Shown here: in pieces, positions 59,911-64,000 of the stretch
Numbering within the stretch: position 1 is the first letter of the stretch
Layout of the letters: each line of letters starts with the position of its first letter
Source of the DNA: Clostridiales bacterium
GTDB lineage: Bacteria > Bacillota > Clostridia > Christensenellales > Aristaeellaceae
DNA length: 64,000 nucleotides
Direction: 5' to 3'
NCBI GenBank assembly: GCA_015056205.1
Contig: SVGS01000007.1
Coordinates: 62,001-126,000 of the forward strand
The notes under the pieces: generated by a model
What the model was told of the DNA's origin: nothing
Database searches by the model: none
Seen by the model: the letters and a program-made list of their open reading frames with translations, nothing else
Program-made: the position numbers and the translations under genes

Positions 59911-61461
59911 ATGAAACTGGAACGAGAAAAAAATGCTAAGAGAAACCTTGTCGCAGGAACAATTCAACGTATTGTCGCTTTAGCATTGCCTTTTGTTCTC
60001 AGAACAGCTATTATTTATTCTCTAGGTGGTGCATATGTTGGATTAAACACATTATTTGGATCTGTTTTGAGCGTATTGAGTCTTGCAGAGTTAGGTTTCG
60101 GAGTAGCTGTCGTTTATTCAATGTATGACCCAATCGCAAAGAATGATCATACAAAAATATGCCAGTTACTATCATATTATAGAAAATGCTATCGCATTAT
60201 CGGGACAGTCATTTTGGGGATCGGATTAGTGATGACTCCATTTATTCCCTCATTGGTTAAGAGTGATATTCCTGATGATGTAAACATAAAAATAGTATAC
60301 ATTATAACATTAAGTAGTACCGCATTAAGTTATGTGACCTTTGCTTATAAAGGATCATTATTAACCGCGTTGCAACGAAATGATATAACATCTTGGGTTA
60401 CAACGGCGATTACTTTGCTACGAGATGGGATTCAAATATTTATTATTCTCCAATTTAGAAACTATTATGCTTTTATTCTTGTGAATCCGCTGATGACATT
60501 GCTAAATGGAGTCATGGTGGAATTAATTACTAGACGAAAATATCCGGAATATAAGCCAATTGGGAATTTGGATCAGGCATCAACCAATATTATAAAAAGC
60601 AAGGTGAAGAGCCTGTTTCTGGTTAAGGTCGGGAATGTAGTTTTCAATTCCGTGGACAATATTGTCATCTCAGCTTTTTTTGGATTAACAACCCTGGCAA
60701 TCTATGGAAACTATTATTATGTTATTTCAACGTTATTTGGATTCCTTAAAATCTACTATGATTCTATGCGTGCAGGCATCGGAAACAAAATGGCCTTGGA
60801 ATCGAAGGAAAAGGTTTACGAGCTATATGAACAGCTATTCTTTTTACAGACTTTGCTTATTGGCTGGATGACAATCTGTTTAATATGTTTATATCAAGAT
60901 TTCATTGTGCTTTGGCTCCATGAAGAGAAGTATCTATTTGATGAAAAAATGGTATTCTTATTAGCTTTTTACTTCTATTCGTGGAAAATTCATGATATCG
61001 CTTCGATTTTCAAAGAAGCTGCAGGGCTATGGGAATACGATCGATTTGCGCCATTGATTTCTTCGATGTGCAATTTGCTAATAAATATCGTATTGGTTCA
61101 TGTGATTGGAATATACGGCGTAGTAATATCAACCATTGCTTGTTCGTTGTTTTTTCCGATATGCTGGCAGATTCGAGTACTATATAAGTACTATTTCGGC
61201 ATCCCATATAAACCTTATTTGAAGTCAATAGGTTTACATGCAATTCTAACTTGCTTTTTAGGTAGTATTACATATTATATATGCAAACATATTCAGATTC
61301 ATCCGATATTGATTTCATTTTTGATCAAATTTCTCGTTTGCTGTATAATTCCATTAGGTGCATACAATGTTTTTTTTCACAAGAATCCTTTATATATTAT
61401 TAATAAGAAACGTATTATACGGTTGATGAAAATACAAGGACGGAGAAATGTGAATTCATGA
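59911..61461 (+). CDS. Wzx-type polysaccharide flippase
   Basis: 516 residues with about 12-14 helices. RNLVAGTIQRIVALALPFVL and FVLRTAIIYSLGGAYVGLNT open the protein, with LSLAELGFGVAVVYSMYDPI in the second helix pair; FNSVDNIVISAFFGLTTLAI at the seventh-helix region (~250) is strongly characteristic of Wzx proteins of Firmicutes. It would export the lipid-linked repeat unit assembled by the AT-rich cluster. AGGGCGATGATTC gives only a weak ribosome site at ATG 59911. Its stop overlaps the hldE start (ATGA). Confidence 0.92.
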   Translation: MKLEREKNAKRNLVAGTIQRIVALALPFVLRTAIIYSLGGAYVGLNTLFGSVLSVLSLAELGFGVAVVYSMYDPIAKNDHTKICQLLSYYRKCYRIIGTVILGIGLVMTPFIPSLVKSDIPDDVNIKIVYIITLSSTALSYVTFAYKGSLLTALQRNDITSWVTTAITLLRDGIQIFIILQFRNYYAFILVNPLMTLLNGVMVELITRRKYPEYKPIGNLDQASTNIIKSKVKSLFLVKVGNVVFNSVDNIVISAFFGLTTLAIYGNYYYVISTLFGFLKIYYDSMRAGIGNKMALESKEKVYELYEQLFFLQTLLIGWMTICLICLYQDFIVLWLHEEKYLFDEKMVFLLAFYFYSWKIHDIASIFKEAAGLWEYDRFAPLISSMCNLLINIVLVHVIGIYGVVISTIACSLFFPICWQIRVLYKYYFGIPYKPYLKSIGLHAILTCFLGSITYYICKHIQIHPILISFLIKFLVCCIIPLGAYNVFFHKNPLYIINKKRIIRLMKIQGRRNVNS

Positions 61462-62897
61462 AAAAGTTAGACAAAAAGAATATTTTGGTTATTGGTGATA
61501 TCATGCTGGATACTTATTTCACAGGAGAGATCAAGCGGATATCACCAGAGGCGCCGGTTCCCGTGTTTCATAAAATAGACGAGAGAAGTGTTCCAGGAGG
61601 AGCAGCCAATGTTGCTGTAAATCTGGTGTCGGCCGGACAGAATGTTTCGATTATATCGATCATTGGAAAGGATGAAAGAGGGAAGAAATTAATCGAACTA
61701 ATTAACGATCAAGCGATTCATATAGAATATATATTTGCCTCAGAAAGGAAGACCACGGAGAAAGTCCGGTTTTTAGCAAACAATCATCAGCAAGTTATTC
61801 GATTAGATGAAGAAGATACTTTTGAATTAACAGAAGCAGAGAAAGTAATAATTCTGGAAAAACTGAGGGAGGTAATCAAAGAAACAGATCTCATTATCCT
61901 TTCGGATTATTTGAAGGGTTTGTTGACATATTCGGTTACGCAGGAAATTATAAAAATAGCAAAGGAATATCATATTCCTGTTATCGCAGATGTTAAAGGC
62001 GTTGAAGCCGAAAAATATAAGGGTGTAACTTTAATAAAACCAAATAAGAAAGAATTGCATGACTTAACCGGATGGAAAGTATCAACGAGAGAAGACGTAA
62101 TTGCTGCTTCAGAGCAATTACGCTTAAAGTGCGAAGCAAAATATGTATTAACAACCTTAGGTGCAGAGGGGATGATTTTAGTAGGGGATGGTGAATCTTA
62201 TGTCCTGCCATCCATCAAACAAGAAGTATTTGATGTTACTGGAGCTGGAGATACAGCTATTTCCTACCTTGCTGCGTGTATTGCCAGCGGATATACGATC
62301 CGCGAAGCGGTTTATATTGCCAATATTGCTGCTGGAATTCAAGTATCGAAGATTGGGACATCTTCCGTTTCATGGTTGGAAATTCAGGATAAAATATCTG
62401 TATTGGATGGAAGTCATCAAAAAATCATAAACAATGAGGATGCAAAAGAATATCGAAGCAAGTATAAAGATAAGCGAGTTGTTTTTACTAATGGATGTTT
62501 TGATATTCTGCATATCGGTCATGTACGATATTTAAAAAAAGCAAAGGAATTGGGGGATCTTCTTATTATCGGATTAAACAGTGATCAATCAGTTAAGCGC
62601 TTAAAAGGGAATGATCGGCCGATCAATCAGGAAGCAGATCGTGCGGAAATGCTGGCCGCGTTCGATTTTGTTGATCATGTCATTATTTTTGATGACGATA
62701 CACCTCTGGAATTGATCAAAATGATCCAGCCGGACATTCTGGTAAAAGGCGGTGATTATAAAAACGAATATGTTATTGGAACTCATGAGGTAGAAGAAAG
62801 AGGCGGGAAACTTATTCTATTACCCTTTGTAGAAGGAAAAAGCACAAGCAGTATTATTGAAAAAATCAACGAAAAATCTAATAAAGGGAAGCAGTAA
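61458..62897 (+). CDS. hldE: bifunctional heptose-7-phosphate kinase / heptose-1-phosphate adenylyltransferase
   Basis: 479 residues, full-length HldE. The ribokinase-like domain (~1-320) has ILVIGDIMLDTYFTGEIKRI, RSVPGGAANVAVNLVSAGQ (~43-61) and VFDVTGAGDTAISYLAACIA (~263-282, with the G-A-G-D anion hole and catalytic Asp). The nucleotidyltransferase domain (~345-479) has VVFTNGCFDILHIGHVRYLK with H-x-G-H, and ILVKGGDYKNE. It phosphorylates D-glycero-beta-D-manno-heptose 7-phosphate and later adenylylates the 1-phosphate to ADP-heptose. With gmhA and gmhB it forms the complete pathway from sedoheptulose 7-phosphate, except for the HldD epimerase, which is not seen. Unusual in a probable Firmicute. 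Confidence 0.96.
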   Translation: MKKLDKKNILVIGDIMLDTYFTGEIKRISPEAPVPVFHKIDERSVPGGAANVAVNLVSAGQNVSIISIIGKDERGKKLIELINDQAIHIEYIFASERKTTEKVRFLANNHQQVIRLDEEDTFELTEAEKVIILEKLREVIKETDLIILSDYLKGLLTYSVTQEIIKIAKEYHIPVIADVKGVEAEKYKGVTLIKPNKKELHDLTGWKVSTREDVIAASEQLRLKCEAKYVLTTLGAEGMILVGDGESYVLPSIKQEVFDVTGAGDTAISYLAACIASGYTIREAVYIANIAAGIQVSKIGTSSVSWLEIQDKISVLDGSHQKIINNEDAKEYRSKYKDKRVVFTNGCFDILHIGHVRYLKKAKELGDLLIIGLNSDQSVKRLKGNDRPINQEADRAEMLAAFDFVDHVIIFDDDTPLELIKMIQPDILVKGGDYKNEYVIGTHEVEERGGKLILLPFVEGKSTSSIIEKINEKSNKGKQ

Positions 62898-63469
62898 TGG
62901 ACAATACGATTATTGAACGTATTCAGAATAGCATTGATGTAAAAAAGCAATTACTTAACGATCAGCTTTTTATCGAATCGGTTGTAGGGTTATCAAAAGC
63001 CATTGTACATTGTATACAATCAGGACATCGTTTATTAATTTGCGGGAATGGCGGTTCTGCTTCAGATGCCCTTCATTTTGCCGCAGAGATCGTTGGGCGA
63101 TTTCAAAAGGAACGTACTCCCTGGCCGGCAATTGTTCTCAATTCGGATGTAGCAATAATGACAGCTATTGCTAATGATTATGGGTATGAGAACATATATG
63201 CCCGTCAGGTAACAGCGCAAGCTAAAGTGGGAGATTTATTCATTGGGATCAGTACAAGCGGAAATTCGGTAAATGTGATTCAAGCGACGGCGGAGGCAAA
63301 AAAACTGGGAATCGCTACGGCTGCGTTATTAGGAAGAGATGGCGGAAAGATCAAAACCCTGGTTGATTATCCGGTTATTGTTACGAATGACATTACGGCT
63401 CGCATTCAAGAATGTCATATCATGATTATTCATATTCTGTGTGAATTGGTTGAAAAGGAATTACAATGA
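62897..63469 (+). CDS. gmhA: sedoheptulose-7-phosphate isomerase
   Basis: 190 residues, SIS-domain isomerase converting sedoheptulose 7-phosphate to D-glycero-D-manno-heptose 7-phosphate in the cytoplasm. LLICGNGGSASDALHFAAEI (~49-68) and FIGISTSGNSVNVIQATAEA (~115-134) bind the sugar phosphate; IQECHIMIIHILCELVE near the C-terminus holds the conserved E and H residues of the active site. Its ATG overlaps the hldE stop by one base (TAATG), and its stop overlaps gmhB (ATGA). Confidence 0.96.
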   Translation: MDNTIIERIQNSIDVKKQLLNDQLFIESVVGLSKAIVHCIQSGHRLLICGNGGSASDALHFAAEIVGRFQKERTPWPAIVLNSDVAIMTAIANDYGYENIYARQVTAQAKVGDLFIGISTSGNSVNVIQATAEAKKLGIATAALLGRDGGKIKTLVDYPVIVTNDITARIQECHIMIIHILCELVEKELQ

Positions 63470-64000
63470 ATAAAGCGGTATTTTTGGATCGCGATGGAAC
63501 CATTAATGTTGACAAAGGATATTTATACAGAATATGTGATTTTGAATTATTGCCAGGAGTTGTAGAAGGATTAAAACTACTGCAAGACGCAGGTTATTTA
63601 TTAATCGTCATTTCCAATCAATCAGGAATAGCAAGAGGATATTATACAGAAGAAGATTTGCTGTCCCTTCATTGCTGGATGACAAATATGCTGGGTAAAG
63701 AGGGTGTATATCTTAAAGGCATATATTACTGTCCACATCATCCTAAAGGAATCATTCCTAAATACAGTATTCAATGCAAATGCCGAAAACCTGAATTGGA
63801 ACTATTTTATAGGGCTGTGGATGAATATAAGATCGAATTATCAAAGAGTTGGGCCATTGGAGATAAAATAAGAGATTGCTGTATCTGTGAAAATTCATCA
63901 TGCAGAGGATTTCTTGTTGGAACAAATGAGAAAAAGGAAGTTATTGAGAGAGTAGAGAATCATTTTTATTCAACAATTCAACATGTAGCAGGTTTATATG
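63466..64000 (+). CDS. gmhB: D,D-heptose 1,7-bisphosphate phosphatase (cut by window end)
   Basis: 178 codons are visible with no stop before the window ends, close to the usual full length of ~175-190. HAD-family: AVFLDRDGTINVDKGYLYRI has the D-x-D-G-T nucleophile motif; VISNQSGIARGYYTEEDLL (~42-60) and AIGDKIRDCCICE (G-D-x-x-x-D, ~127) follow. The zinc loop YYCPHHPKG...CKCRKPELE is the GmhB mark. It removes the 7-phosphate between the two HldE reactions. ATGA overlap with gmhA. The extra ~10 residues after ENHFYSTIQHVAGLY may be its end or a continuation. Confidence 0.92.
   Translation, partial: MNKAVFLDRDGTINVDKGYLYRICDFELLPGVVEGLKLLQDAGYLLIVISNQSGIARGYYTEEDLLSLHCWMTNMLGKEGVYLKGIYYCPHHPKGIIPKYSIQCKCRKPELELFYRAVDEYKIELSKSWAIGDKIRDCCICENSSCRGFLVGTNEKKEVIERVENHFYSTIQHVAGLY

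Overview
The window is almost entirely a surface-polysaccharide mega-locus. It carries about 45 genes for nucleotide-sugar synthesis, glycosyl transfer, flipping and polymerisation, nearly all on the + strand and tightly coupled (many ATGA/GTGA overlaps). SH3-domain secreted proteins, a VanZ-like protein, EpsG, DUF4422, LicD and IspD/TarI-type genes, together with AGGAGG-type ribosome sites, suggest a Clostridia-like Firmicute, possibly a Christensenellales/Aristaeellaceae-type gut or rumen anaerobe. This assignment is an inference from gene style; no rRNA is present.

Layout. (1) 1-5.8 kb: glf, two paralogous secreted SH3 proteins each behind its own promoter, and a divergent glycosyltransferase (GT). 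(2) 5.9-11.6 kb: GT2, Wzx-like flippase, polyprenyl-phosphate GT2, DUF2304, GT2 and DUF2142. A cluster of 22-bp palindromic repeats follows, and a direct repeat at its edge carries the -35 box of the next promoter. (3) 11.9-24.1 kb: Wzz-like protein with a degenerate kinase-like tail, PglF-like dehydratase, a truncated PglF-like protein, aminotransferase, PglA-like GT4, polymerase, GT2, PglC-like initiating transferase, PLP decarboxylase and ATP-grasp ligase. (4) 24.1-32.2 kb: a 1167-residue fused membrane protein, WecE aminotransferase, two EamA/ArnE-F-like proteins, an ArnC-like GT, a second ATP-grasp and VanZ. (5) 32.2-42.1 kb: two more initiating transferases, two GT4s, a Wzy-like and an EpsG-like polymerase, DUF4422 and an acyltransferase. 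(6) 42.1-45.7 kb: an IS4-type transposase gene split by an intact IS1634-type element. (7) 45.7-64 kb: a clearly AT-richer cluster with a frameshifted GT2, a TIR-domain protein, a Galf-type GT2, a glycyl radical enzyme with its activase, GTs, a LicD/IspD-TarI/SDR cassette, a Wzx flippase and the heptose genes hldE, gmhA and gmhB (the last cut by the window end).

How the genes work together. Three phosphoglycosyltransferases, four polymerase candidates and two flippases imply several repeat units built in parallel. One module (27.6-31.6 kb) resembles an Arn-type system for lipid-linked 4-amino sugars with an added amino-acid-ligase-like enzyme. The right-hand cluster could build a heptose- and Galf-containing glycan decorated with a CDP-activated polyol or alcohol phosphate. 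Its glycyl radical enzyme, with a C-x-E eliminase signature, is the strongest candidate for undescribed chemistry. The TIR protein is the strongest candidate for an embedded defence gene. Base composition changes sharply at the nested IS: one sampled 60-base line at 22.7 kb has 40 G+C and one at 50.4 kb has 19. This suggests the right half was acquired separately.
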